Shown here: in pieces, positions 26,444 through 33,668 of the stretch
Position numbering within the stretch: position 1 is the stretch's first letter
How the letters are laid out: each line of letters starts with the position of its first letter
Assembly (NCBI GenBank): GCA_911810475.1
Contig: OU461276.1
Location: 3,721,501-3,785,500, forward strand
DNA: 64,000 bases
Direction: 5' to 3'
Source: Candidatus Celerinatantimonas neptuna
Lineage (GTDB): Bacteria > Pseudomonadota > Gammaproteobacteria > Enterobacterales > Celerinatantimonadaceae
Position numbers and translations under genes: made by a program
Notes under the pieces: generated by a model
What the model saw: the letters and a program-made list of their open reading frames with translations, nothing else
The model's database searches: none
What the model was told of the DNA's origin: nothing

Positions 26444-26881
26444 TTAACAGCCCCGGTATTCCATCTCATACTCAAACTGAGATTCACCCATATAATTAAA
26501 CCCCAAATGCTGATAAAGCCGACGAGCCGGATTTGTTTTAACCACATGCAGAGCAACCGGATACCCCCTGGCCTTCCCAATCAACTGCCCAAGTAAACGG
26601 CTACCAATCTTTTGATTCTGAAAATCAGGATGAATCTGAAGCTGAACGACATACCATCGCTGTAATTCGCTCTGAAAGCAAGCTTTGAACAAACCTGTAG
26701 GACATCCCTCGATCCAGACTATCTCTGCACAATCAAAATGATAGCGAATCCGCTCTAAATAACTCGCCCTATCCGTTGGCATCCCTACTTCCCGCAAATA
26801 ATGCTCCATCGTAACCTGGCGCAAATCCAACAGAAACGGAATATCATGACTGCAAGCTTTACGAAGTTGAAAGTTCAGCAT
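26444..26881 (-). CDS. GNAT-family N-acetyltransferase
   Basis: 145 aa. It opens FQLRKACSHDIPFLLDLRQ, the acetyl-CoA motif is QIHPDFQNQKIGSRLLGQLIGKA (about residues 83-105), and the end is LHVVKTNPARRLYQHLGFNYMGE, typical of GNAT proteins. The acceptor is unknown. It lies 22 bases downstream of the CI-like repressor gene on the same strand, so read-through transcription is likely. Confidence 0.88.
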   Translation of the reverse strand: MLNFQLRKACSHDIPFLLDLRQVTMEHYLREVGMPTDRASYLERIRYHFDCAEIVWIEGCPTGLFKACFQSELQRWYVVQLQIHPDFQNQKIGSRLLGQLIGKARGYPVALHVVKTNPARRLYQHLGFNYMGESQFEYEMEYRGC

Positions 26882-26902
26882 ACATGAACCTTAAAGCGTG
26901 TT

Positions 26903-27400
26903 TTAGTCACCCGAATCAGATTGTTCTTGCTTACGCAATGAATCAACCCTTGATTCTAATTCTTGAAACCGTTTCTTTTGCTCAAGATGATATTGAATAT
27001 CGCGGCGATCATCCTTGTCCAAATCACGAAACATTTCCAATAAATATTTTTCTTCCTCTGTCAGTTCAGTCATTGGTCTCTGATAAGCAATGTGCGTTTC
27101 TTGCAATTGTTGTATATCAGATTCCTGATTAGAAATATATTCAGCAGAAACTTCAGCCAGACGTCTCACCGGACCTAAACCAGTTAACAACCAATCTAAA
27201 GAAACACCTGTACGCACAGCCACATCTACGCAATATGAATAGGGAACTTTATTTCTAGATCGCCACCCACTTACCGTCTGTGGGCTACAACCTAGTGCAT
27301 CAGCTAACTCATGACTGGTTTTAGTTCCGAGGATGATCGTCAATCGCGCAAGAACATCAGTTGCTGAATTATAAACAAAATTAATATTATCAGTTGACAT
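26903..27400 (-). CDS. Phage CI-type repressor-like helix-turn-helix protein
   Basis: 165 aa. The N-terminal domain LARLTIILGTKTSHELADALGCSPQTVSGWRSRNKVP (about residues 15-51) followed by YCVDVAVRTGVSLDWLLTG is the phage CI-repressor N-terminal fold (P2/186-like). A long charged, coiled-coil-like C-terminus (ELTEEEKYLLEMFRDL to LESRVDSLRKQ) replaces the usual peptidase or oligomerisation domain, so LexA-like self-cleavage is not expected. It is divergent from a small Cro/Ner-like gene across about 67 bases, as in a lysogeny switch. No Shine-Dalgarno site is evident, so a leaderless transcript is possible. Confidence 0.8.
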   Translation of the reverse strand: MSTDNINFVYNSATDVLARLTIILGTKTSHELADALGCSPQTVSGWRSRNKVPYSYCVDVAVRTGVSLDWLLTGLGPVRRLAEVSAEYISNQESDIQQLQETHIAYQRPMTELTEEEKYLLEMFRDLDKDDRRDIQYHLEQKKRFQELESRVDSLRKQEQSDSGD

Positions 27401-27467
27401 ATTCGATATGAGGATTTAATCTATATTCAAATTGAGTACAGTTTACCTCAATAGGGTCACTTCGCCT

Positions 27468-27704
27468 ATGAATAAACAACAAATACATGCCCGCCTAATC
27501 GAGCGGGGATCTAATTTTCGACAATTTTCACTCCAGCATGGGTATGATCCAAGGTTAGTCACTCATACCGTCGACCGCTGGGCTGGCCGGGCGACAATGC
27601 CCAGAGGTCGTCGCACCTATCAGATAATAAAAGATCTATCCCTGGCTATCGATGCAGAAATCATCCCGGGGATATTAAGAAATAACCCATTAATATCTGA
27701 TTAG
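27468..27704 (+). CDS. Small phage-type DNA-binding protein (Cro/Ner-like)
   Basis: About 78 aa from the ATG at 27468 (MNKQQIHARLIERGS). Helix-turn-helix region: FRQFSLQHGYDPRLVTHTVDRWAGR (about residues 17-41), followed by a basic RGRRTYQIIKDLSLAI segment, resembling the Ner/BcepMu gp16 type of phage regulators. A longer in-frame start at 27432 exists but would overlap the divergent promoter region. Likely counterpart of the CI-like repressor. The assignment rests on layout and motif only. Confidence 0.65.
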   Translation: MNKQQIHARLIERGSNFRQFSLQHGYDPRLVTHTVDRWAGRATMPRGRRTYQIIKDLSLAIDAEIIPGILRNNPLISD

Positions 27705-27842
27705 ATGACAGCACGACCAATATCCATATTCTGATAATAACGTTCATTAGTCTTCCCGCTCGCGAAACTAATGCAAAAAGTAGTAACAAGCAAACTGGCT
27801 ATTCCTATTCATCAGCCATTAGAATCAACCAGGGGTATGATT

Positions 27843-28169
27843 ATGCAAGAATATTATCAAACAGAAATCCGGCTTGCTGCTCTTAACTTCATCTGCCGAC
27901 ATCACCATGAGTATCACAATCAAAAAACACTATTATTTCAAAGTACAGTCCTGCATTTACGCAATCAATTACAAATAAGCCCGCTTGAAGCAGATCAAGT
28001 GACCCATCAGGCGTATCAAGAATGGTTAGGAAAACCCCATCGCCCCTATCTACTTGATATCAACTATAGTAACGCATTTGTAGCCATGATCATCGATTAC
28101 ACGGGATCAAGTTACGCCATCCCTACGTCATCCATTGCCACTTCGATTATTGAACCCAACAGGAAATAA
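27843..28169 (+). CDS. Hypothetical protein downstream of the phage-type regulators
   Basis: About 108 aa from the ATG at 27843 (MQEYYQTEIRLAALNF), chosen because AGGGGT lies 8 bases upstream; the longer ORF to 27771 has no ribosome site. Features: His-rich CRHHHEYHNQK (about residues 17-27), a helical segment and a C-terminal SSYAIPTSSIATS. Not recognised. It lies 138 bases after the Cro-like gene and probably belongs to the same early-type transcript. Confidence 0.55.
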   Translation: MQEYYQTEIRLAALNFICRHHHEYHNQKTLLFQSTVLHLRNQLQISPLEADQVTHQAYQEWLGKPHRPYLLDINYSNAFVAMIIDYTGSSYAIPTSSIATSIIEPNRK

Positions 28170-28190
28170 TCAAAAAATCTATACTGGCTA

Positions 28191-28739
28191 TCATTTGTGT
28201 TTCTGAGGAAAACGCTGTAACCATTCCTCTTTCAAAACACCATATTTTACAGAATCATAGTAATGCCCATGATAATAACGGACTCTTCTTAAATAAGCTT
28301 CCTGCTGGAGCCCTAATTTCTCAGCACAAGACATCATTCTTGGATTACCCGACCATGTCGTCAGCCCAACCCGGGCAATGGTTAAAACTTCAAATAAATG
28401 GCTGATCCATAAACGTAATGCATGCCTGCCAATCCCCTGAGACCAATAGCGTGAATCATAAATAATCACCCCGACTTCAAGCCATCGAGTCGATTCACAT
28501 TCCCAATAATAACTGACCGAACCAACAGGCCTGTCATTCACCGTAATCAACTGAGCATCAGCGCCAGAACATAAACGAGCCAGTAATCCTGATTTGAACT
28601 CATTTTCAGTTGGCGTACGATATGTGAAATATGGGCCGTTAAATTTTGTCCACTCTTCATCAGACGTCACCAAATGATATAACGAATGCAACTCTTGTAA
28701 TTTCGCAGGTCTTAACTGAACTTTATAGTTTGAATTCAA
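28191..28739 (-). CDS. GNAT acetyltransferase, RimJ/RimL-like
   Basis: About 182 aa. The start is taken as the TTG at 28737-28739 (NSNYKVQLRPAKLQEL), because GAGGAAG precedes it by about 5 bases and the longest ORF would overlap the divergent GH5 gene. The domain covers VGSVSYYWECESTRWLEVGV, the acetyl-CoA loop DSRYWSQGIGRHALRLWISH (about residues 98-117) and GLTTWSGNPRMMSCAEKLGLQ. The fifth GNAT in 6.5 kb. Divergent from the GH5 gene across about 100 bases. Confidence 0.87.
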   Translation of the reverse strand: MNSNYKVQLRPAKLQELHSLYHLVTSDEEWTKFNGPYFTYRTPTENEFKSGLLARLCSGADAQLITVNDRPVGSVSYYWECESTRWLEVGVIIYDSRYWSQGIGRHALRLWISHLFEVLTIARVGLTTWSGNPRMMSCAEKLGLQQEAYLRRVRYYHGHYYDSVKYGVLKEEWLQRFPQKHK

Positions 28740-28837
28740 AATAACTTCCTCTATAACGCCGCATGAATAATAAAAATTCTGAGCTCTTAGCGCTTGTCTA
28801 CTATACCTATTGATGGGAAAAACATTAGGAGAGAATA

Positions 28838-30037
28838 ATGGCTCAGCAGATTTTATCACAGATTAAAATATCAACCGATACCCCCGTAGGTCGCAATGGA
28901 CACTTATCGATTAATAGCAATGGACAAATCATTGGAGAAGGCACAACGTCCCCTCTAACTCTGAAAGGGATCAGTTTCCACGGCCTGAATTTCGGCCCTT
29001 TAAACCCAGAGGTTAACCCCGTCGGCCCAATGGATTTTGCCAATCGTAAAGCTGTACTTAACCTCGTCGAAAAATTCAAGCCCGATATTATACGTGCGCC
29101 TGTTTATCTTGATGAATGGGGCGGATTTTTCAATCGCGGAAATGCCAAAGGCGAAAATGAAATGTATACGAACCCATCGGTTAATCAGGACAATCTGTAT
29201 GGGAGAGTGGCAGGCATTATTAGTGGTGCTGTTGAAGCTGGCGTTTATGTTGTGATCGACTGGCACCTATTACGACCAAGTATGAGCGAAGAAGAGGAAA
29301 AAGACCCCGAATACCATCAAACCAAATTCTGGCAAAGTGATCATCCTGATTCATCCGTACCCGCCAACCATGATGATGTGATCTACTCAGGAACTATCGA
29401 ATTTTTTAAAAATATGAGCAAAATGTATGGCGACTTGCCCAATGTTATTTTTGAGCTGGCTAACGAACCGTCCAAAGCAACATTAGTCACAAACGACGAT
29501 GACTGGCATATGTATGTCGAACCATGGGCAAAAGAAATGATTGATGTAATAAGAGAAAATGACCCTGACCCGGATCACCCTAATTTAATCAGTATTGGTA
29601 CGCCACAATGGTCCCAACTCGTTGGTGTTGCTACATCAAGCACCATCAATGAGCCCAATATCATGTACAACGCTCACATTTATGCAGCAAGCCACCTATA
29701 TCCTGGAACAACATCTAAAGACGAAGAAGCTGGAACCTTGATCTATAATGAAATTATAGAAGCCAGAGAGGCCGGAAAAGCAGTCTTTATTTCAGAATGG
29801 GGAGCGACACCGGATAATGGTGATGGAGATCCCGATGAAGTTCAGGCACATCAATGGGATGACTTTTTCACAAGAGAGCAATTAAGCACCTGCTATTGGA
29901 ATTTTTCTAACAAAGATGAAACTTCATCAATACTCGTATCAACGGTAACCGATATAACAGGCCCGTGGGATAACAGCGAGCTTACCCAATCGGGTACCAT
30001 CATTCAGGAGCTATTAGCCGCACATGCCAAATCTTAA
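28838..30037 (+). CDS. Glycoside hydrolase family 5 enzyme (cellulase-like), no signal peptide
   Basis: 399-aa (beta/alpha)8 glycosidase hydrolysing beta-1,4-linked glucan or mannan-type substrates. Family 5 motifs: LKGISFHGLNF near the start, VYVVIDWHLL, VIFELANEPS (acid/base Glu of the NEP motif, about residue 208), IMYNAHIYAASH and KAVFISEWGAT (nucleophile Glu, about 319). AGGAGAG gives a strong ribosome site at the ATG, and the N-terminus MAQQILSQIKIS is hydrophilic, so no Sec or lipoprotein signal is present. Cytoplasmic hydrolysis of imported oligosaccharides, another export route, or loss of a signal peptide are all possible. Confidence 0.92.
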   Translation: MAQQILSQIKISTDTPVGRNGHLSINSNGQIIGEGTTSPLTLKGISFHGLNFGPLNPEVNPVGPMDFANRKAVLNLVEKFKPDIIRAPVYLDEWGGFFNRGNAKGENEMYTNPSVNQDNLYGRVAGIISGAVEAGVYVVIDWHLLRPSMSEEEEKDPEYHQTKFWQSDHPDSSVPANHDDVIYSGTIEFFKNMSKMYGDLPNVIFELANEPSKATLVTNDDDWHMYVEPWAKEMIDVIRENDPDPDHPNLISIGTPQWSQLVGVATSSTINEPNIMYNAHIYAASHLYPGTTSKDEEAGTLIYNEIIEAREAGKAVFISEWGATPDNGDGDPDEVQAHQWDDFFTREQLSTCYWNFSNKDETSSILVSTVTDITGPWDNSELTQSGTIIQELLAAHAKS

Positions 30038-30099
30038 TGTTGGTCGACCTCGGTCAAGACAACACAAAACACCTTCTGTATGAATATCAGCGATATTGA

Positions 30100-30171
30100 C
30101 AGAAATGATTAGAAAAGATATTGCACCAATAATCGCCGCCCGACCTTGATTGGTGCTCTATTCGAACATCA
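30100..30171 (+). repeat. Left copy of ~73-bp imperfect direct repeat
   Basis: Starts CAGAAATGATTAGAAAA and contains ATTGCACCAA, then ATTGGTGCTC and TTCGAAC. The same blocks in the same order and spacing recur at 36306-36379. The GCACCAAT/ATTGGTGC arms also form a hairpin. It lies 60 bases after the GH5 stop codon. Confidence 0.75.
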
Positions 30172-30450
30172 GAAGAACAAATCACGAGAACAAACCAATA
30201 CATCCACCCTATAACGCGCGCTCAAGTGGGGATATGTGCCCATCCATTTAAAAAAACTTGAATCCTTGCTATGACTGATTTTATGGGATGGGTAGCTTAG
30301 ATTGAAAATAATTAACTTGTCCATGCTCATTCCTTATTAGTCTTAGTCGAATGATCTGACCGTGGGACGAGCATTTAGTTCCTTCCCTGCGCTAATTTCT
30401 TATCCAGAATTCAGATTAAATGTTCTTTAGACTAAATTGTTCTTTATTGA

Positions 30451-30483
30451 CCTAAAGCCCGTTTTAACGGGCTTTAGGTTTTG
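30451..30483 (+). terminator. Strong intrinsic terminator
   Basis: CCTAAAGCCCGTT and AACGGGCTTTAGG form a 13-base stem around a 2-base loop, followed by TTTTGTT. It lies about 410 bases after the GH5 stop. Orientation follows the T run on the plus strand; it would also stop minus-strand transcripts from the decayed gene at 30551. Confidence 0.8.
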
Positions 30484-30550
30484 TTATAGGATTAATAATT
30501 TCAAAAAACTATTACCCTTCTATTATCTATTAACAAGGACTTTTGGTAAT

Positions 30551-31025
30551 CTAATTGAAATGAACGCTTCCTGTAAAGACACCAACCGATATTATACCGT
30601 CACAATTTGTAGTAAAGATATAGTGTGGTTCAGGACATATTCCAGGACCGGTTAGAGGCCAATACATATCAATAGAACCAACAAATTTATCACCACAATT
30701 TGTTCTATGAAGTAAATTTGAAGCTAATTCAAATGCTTCAACAATATCTACTTGGATTTTATCTAATGGTATGCCTCTAATTCCGCGTCTAGCTGGAATT
30801 TCAACAGGGCCACCAACAATACTGTATTTTGGACCTGGCCAAGTAATAACATCTGTAAATACAAGCCATGAGTAATCAGATGCCCCAGAGGTTCTTTTAA
30901 CCTCATTTAATCTTCAACCTTTGTAAAAATTCTGGTCGCTGAAATATATATCTCCTCCATTAAAGGTGCATAAGTAGCAGAATTAGTTCCAATACCATTT
31001 TTTCTAAGGTGCTAGTATTTTTCAT
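30551..31025 (-). pseudogene. Frameshifted orphan gene with hairpin leader (copy 1)
   Basis: Not detectable as a single ORF. Reading the minus strand from the ATG at 31023-31025 (GAGAAG ribosome site) gives MKNTSTLEK. A +1 shift continues NGIGTNSATYAPLMEEIYIS to KVED; another shift gives NEVKRTSGASDYSWLVFTDV, VGGPVEIPARRGIRGIP, VDIVEAFELASNLLHRTNC and TGSVHFN, then TAG at 30551-30553. The last piece is more than 110 codons, so a real gene of about 155 codons has decayed by two or more indels. Family not recognised. Its upstream region shares a hairpin with the tail-collar gene at 32451. Confidence 0.65.
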
Positions 31026-31047
31026 GATCTTCTCTTTTATTTAATTA

Positions 31048-31080
31048 TTGTTATAGACTTCTTTTCATTGCCTATAACAA
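31048..31080 (-). promoter_or_regulatory. Conserved leader hairpin, copy 1
   Basis: TTGTTATAG and CTATAACAA (9-base perfect arms, 15-base loop), 23 bases upstream of the start codon of the frameshifted gene. Flanking TTTAATTATTG also matches copy 2 at 33032-33065. Confidence 0.6.
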
Positions 31081-31188
31081 TGGGGCTAAAAGACGTTTTT
31101 ATTGCGTGACAATGCTATCCTTATGCTGCGATCTAGAATGTATCGACTAGATAATTTTTGATTTCAAGTATTAAATCAGTATTAAATG

Positions 31189-31398
31189 CTACTTTTCAAA
31201 CACCTCTGATGGTAATTCAGCATGAATAAATACTGCCGTATCATTAGCCTTTCTATCTGATCGTCGTCCATTCACTTGCAACAACCTTGATTACTTTTTC
31301 AAAATCCTCTGGAGTCCTTTATCTTAAAGCTTTGATTTTCCATATTCTGTTAACAACCACTTTAATGCCAAAGATGAAGATGTATTTTTATTTGAGGC
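31189..31398 (-). pseudogene. Decayed gene fragment with degenerate leader (copy 3)
   Basis: Minus-strand fragments in shifting frames read NKNTSSSLALKWLLTEYGKS, then RTPEDFEKVIKVVASEWT, then RSDRKANDTAVFIHAELPSE and VFEK with a TAG at 31189-31191. The order is consistent with one small gene of about 70 codons disrupted by two or three indels. Immediately upstream (31393-31440) is a degenerate copy of the same leader found before two other genes. Family unknown. Confidence 0.45.
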
Positions 31399-31865
31399 TT
31401 TCTTTAGTTGTCTATAACAACCCAATAAACAGACAATGACCCAATAACACCCAATCCCGTTGTAATTGGGTCACTGATAAGTGTGATAAAACTAAAATCA
31501 CACCAATAAAGATACGAGCAGAGAGATGCGTTGTGAAAATGACGGATGTGCTCTGGCAACCATCTAACAAAATGCACTCAGACTTCGTAAAAGTAGTCAC
31601 TGATCATATTTTTGTCAATAGACATTAATCCATTGTCACACCGTCAAGTCATCCACCCCATAAACCTACTAATAACAATCAATTAAAAAAACAGTCTTCA
31701 AAAATGAAGATCGAAATCCTATCTATATGTGTCTAACTTCAGAATTTACGGATATTTTTACGCGGAGGGTTTATTGGGTAGGTGATGAAATGAACGCTCC
31801 TCATTACACGTCGTCAATGCGCAAAACTGAATAGTCTCAGTAAACAATTACAAAGGAACGTTCAT
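31399..31865. other. Non-coding repeat-rich segment
   Basis: No credible gene. Holds the degenerate leader copy (TCTATAACAACCC at 31411-31423, then AGACAATGACC) and a CCACCC-type repeat at 31651-31666. GTTTATTGGGTAGGTGATG at about 31769-31787 is another member of that family, just before the IS110 fragment. Confidence 0.5.
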
Positions 31866-31925
31866 ATGAACAACTTTAATACCATTGCCATTGATCTAGC
31901 AAAAAATGTTTTTCAGGGAGCTTAA
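31866..31925 (+). mobile_element. IS110-family transposase fragment (N-terminus only)
   Basis: After a good ribosome site (AAAGGAA) the ORF reads MNNFNTIAIDLAKNVFQ and then hits a stop after two more codons. This is the conserved IS110 DEDD-transposase N-terminus with the first catalytic Asp in AIDLAK. The remaining ~300 codons are missing. The fragment ends where a dispersed repeat (CTTAAACTAGCC) begins. Confidence 0.75.
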
Positions 31926-32005
31926 ACTAGCCTCCTACTCGATACGCCCAAGAATAATAGGCCTTTCAGAAAAATGGATATTTGGGGCTATGATTGGTTC
32001 TGACA
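31921..32005 (+). repeat. Dispersed repeat, copy A
   Basis: CTTAAACTA, CC, ACTC-ATA, CCC, AATAATA, AGGCCTT, CAGAAAAAT and GATATTTG, then CTGACACT, recur in the same order at 36141-36228, with small indels. Copy A directly abuts the IS110 fragment. Confidence 0.6.
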
Positions 32006-32134
32006 CTAAAGAAAATAACTAAAGTCACCCACCTCCTGAAGCCAGTAATATCAGGCTATAAGCGATTTAGGTTGAATTATTGACAGAATATCGTATAGGT
32101 ATACAGATTATTTTATCAGAGAATAAAACTACTT

Positions 32135-32235
32135 ATGTCTAAGCCAAGACGCCAGCAAATAGTCTCAGCAAGACGCCGTATGATCATTATATGTCCCGTT
32201 GTGTTCGCCGGGCGTTTTTATACGGTGAAGACGAG
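32135..32235 (+). mobile_element. REP-associated Y1 transposase fragment (N-terminus)
   Basis: Begins MSKPRRQQI, the hallmark start of many REP-associated tyrosine (IS200-like) transposases. After a frameshift near 32165 the +1 frame continues YDHYMSRCVRRAFLYGEDE, which includes the conserved 'MSRCVRRAFL' block and would precede the catalytic HUH motif, absent here. So this is a truncated, frameshifted remnant; the 66-codon ORF in this place is not a gene. Confidence 0.75.
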
Positions 32236-32263
32236 TAATTTAGGCCATATATGGCCTAAATTA
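32236..32263. repeat. 28-bp perfect palindrome
   Basis: TAATTTAGGCCATA joined to TATGGCCTAAATTA without a spacer. It begins right at the end of the Y1 transposase fragment, so it may be the REP-like hairpin or excision scar of that element. Confidence 0.75.
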
Positions 32264-32450
32264 TTTGACACATTCAGTGCAAAACTGGAATTTAACGCTA
32301 TCGCAATTGAGCATCCATTTTCCAGCCTGGCTTGATAAGCATCTGGATTTGTGAAAATGAGCGTGACACAGAGTCTTGAACAATATCGCTTAGCTAATTA
32401 TATTTAAATCACCGGTAGTTACACCAAATATGTTACGAGCTCATCCAATA

Positions 32451-33005
32451 TTATTTCTCATCTCTAAATTTAATGATGTAGTAAAATGCTATATTTTTAG
32501 GTCTCGTTTCATTCCCGCCTGTGTCTAAAGTATTTTCATATTTCCAGTTATCATTTTTCTTGCTTTGGTTCGCACGAGAGGAACTTCCATTATTACGTTG
32601 TACATAGAACTGATGATTGTGAGATTTAAACTCATCTTCTTGGTGTGTTCCTACGTTCCCTCCCTTATTTCCTCCGTCATTTTGTGGTGTCCTCTCTCCG
32701 GCATCAGGATCATTGACATGATCTTCATCAACACCTCTTGCAAATAGCCCTCTACAATCGGGAATAAAAAAAGTATCCCCGGCCACTCCATAAGTTCCCC
32801 TCAATACTTTAAATAATTCTATATATAAATCTTGCTTAAGAGCTTGACCATTGCAAATGAGCCATCCATTTTTTTCTAGGTATTCAATGCCCTCTTCATT
32901 TGCCATACCTGCATACATAATAACTGCACCGATTGGGAGCTGATTGTCTGTTATTACTGGAAATACATCTGCTGATGCTGATGTAATTTCTTTGATATCT
33001 TCCAT
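32451..33005 (-). CDS. Phage tail-collar domain protein (microcystin-dependent-protein-like)
   Basis: 184 aa. The tail-collar fold is plain: LPIGAVIMYAG (about residues 23-33), GWLICNGQALKQDLYIELFKVL, TYGVAGDTFFIPDCRGLFARGVDE (about 72-95), then a Gly/Asn/His-rich stretch with FKSHNHQFYV and the closing RPKNIAFYYIIKF. Related proteins form fibre tips in phage tails or are orphan secreted/surface proteins of unknown role. AGAGGA lies 8 bases before the ATG. No phage structural genes adjoin it. It has the best copy of a 12-base-stem leader hairpin (33032-33065) shared with two decayed neighbours. Confidence 0.85.
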   Translation of the reverse strand: MEDIKEITSASADVFPVITDNQLPIGAVIMYAGMANEEGIEYLEKNGWLICNGQALKQDLYIELFKVLRGTYGVAGDTFFIPDCRGLFARGVDEDHVNDPDAGERTPQNDGGNKGGNVGTHQEDEFKSHNHQFYVQRNNGSSSRANQSKKNDNWKYENTLDTGGNETRPKNIAFYYIIKFRDEK

Positions 33006-33031
33006 AAAATATTCCTCTTTAGTTAATTATT

Positions 33032-33065
33032 GGTGTTATAGGCTTTCCTCCTTGCCTATAACACC
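33032..33065 (-). promoter_or_regulatory. Conserved leader hairpin, copy 2 (best preserved)
   Basis: GGTGTTATAGGC and GCCTATAACACC form perfect 12-base arms around a 10-base loop, which reads AAGGAGGAAA on the coding strand, 27 bases upstream of the tail-collar start. The loop therefore contains a consensus Shine-Dalgarno string too far from the ATG to serve it. Confidence 0.7.
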
Positions 33066-33314
33066 CCCATAACTAGACAATGAACTTTATTATCGTTATC
33101 CCTTTATTGAACAATGTCTTTTTAATGTTTATTATAGCCGCAAATAAACCGAGCCACCCTATAACTATAATAATAACAATAGATTAATCGGAATCACCTA
33201 ACAGGATGAAAGTCTATTTCAACAAAAACCAGAACTCGGCAACAACAAATACATCAGACACAAATAGAAAAATAGAACGGTTAATCTTTCGGAATTTAAA
33301 AAAATAAAACCACG

Positions 33315-33360
33315 TACCCTTGCTATCACTGGCCTCATTGGGTGGGTGGCCTAAGTTATT
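33315..33360 (+). repeat. Short dispersed repeat shared with 30255-30305
   Basis: CCTTGCTAT, ACTG, AT, GG, TGGGT and GC-TA blocks occur in the same order at both places (CCTTGCTATCACTGGCCTCA here against CCTTGCTATGACTGATTTTA on the left). The copy here overlaps the degraded C-terminus of a Y1 transposase fragment. Confidence 0.5.
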
Positions 33361-33384
33361 CAAGCCTATTGCCGCCCTCCCCGG

Positions 33385-33545
33385 GTTTAAGTCAGCATAA
33401 GCCATACATGCGGCCAGTGCGGCTTTATCAAATAGAGCATGTGATTTAAATCGCCCTTCCCAGAATCGGCCGGTGCCGTTACCTTCGACATTCGCCTACC
33501 GGGCAATCAGTTCATTCAGCTCACGCATAAACCACGGCCAGAGCA
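33385..33545 (-). mobile_element. Second Y1 (REP-associated) transposase fragment, C-terminal part
   Basis: The minus strand reads LWPWFMRELNELIAR, a stop, [20 protein letters not shown], then [20 protein letters not shown]. This matches the conserved '[33 protein letters not shown]' region of RAYT transposases. Only the C-terminal third is present and it has an in-frame stop. It is on the opposite strand to the N-terminal fragment at 32135, so the two are probably separate insertions. Confidence 0.75.
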
Positions 33546-33668
33546 ATGACGGCCGAGATACCGGCAACAACTAACAGTGATTTGTAATCCATTTAGGTTC
33601 CTTGGGTGCATAAAAAAACGCTGTATTGGGCACTAACCTAACAAAGCGTTTTTGGAACCGGTCAAGGA

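Larger units (their letters stand above)
30038..30550. other. Left flank of the mobile-element region
   Basis: No gene. It holds the left copy of a long imperfect direct repeat (30100-30171), one CCACCC-type repeat (about 30202-30214), a second short repeat (30255-30305, resembling 33315-33360) and a strong terminator at 30451. Confidence 0.6.

Noticed and set aside
22460-28739. Superintegron cassette array
   Set aside because: Gene content is suggestive, but the spacers show no attC-like paired core sites and some genes are only 11-22 bases apart.
32135-32335. 66-codon ORF as an independent gene
   Set aside because: Its beginning is the N-terminus of a Y1 transposase and the rest runs through a palindrome in a shifted frame, so it is a fossil.
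30500-33100. attC recombination sites in the hairpin leaders
   Set aside because: Arms read GTTATAGGC/GCCTATAAC rather than the RYYYAAC/GTTRRRY pattern, loops are only 10-15 bases, and there is no integrase; kept only as an unexplained leader family.
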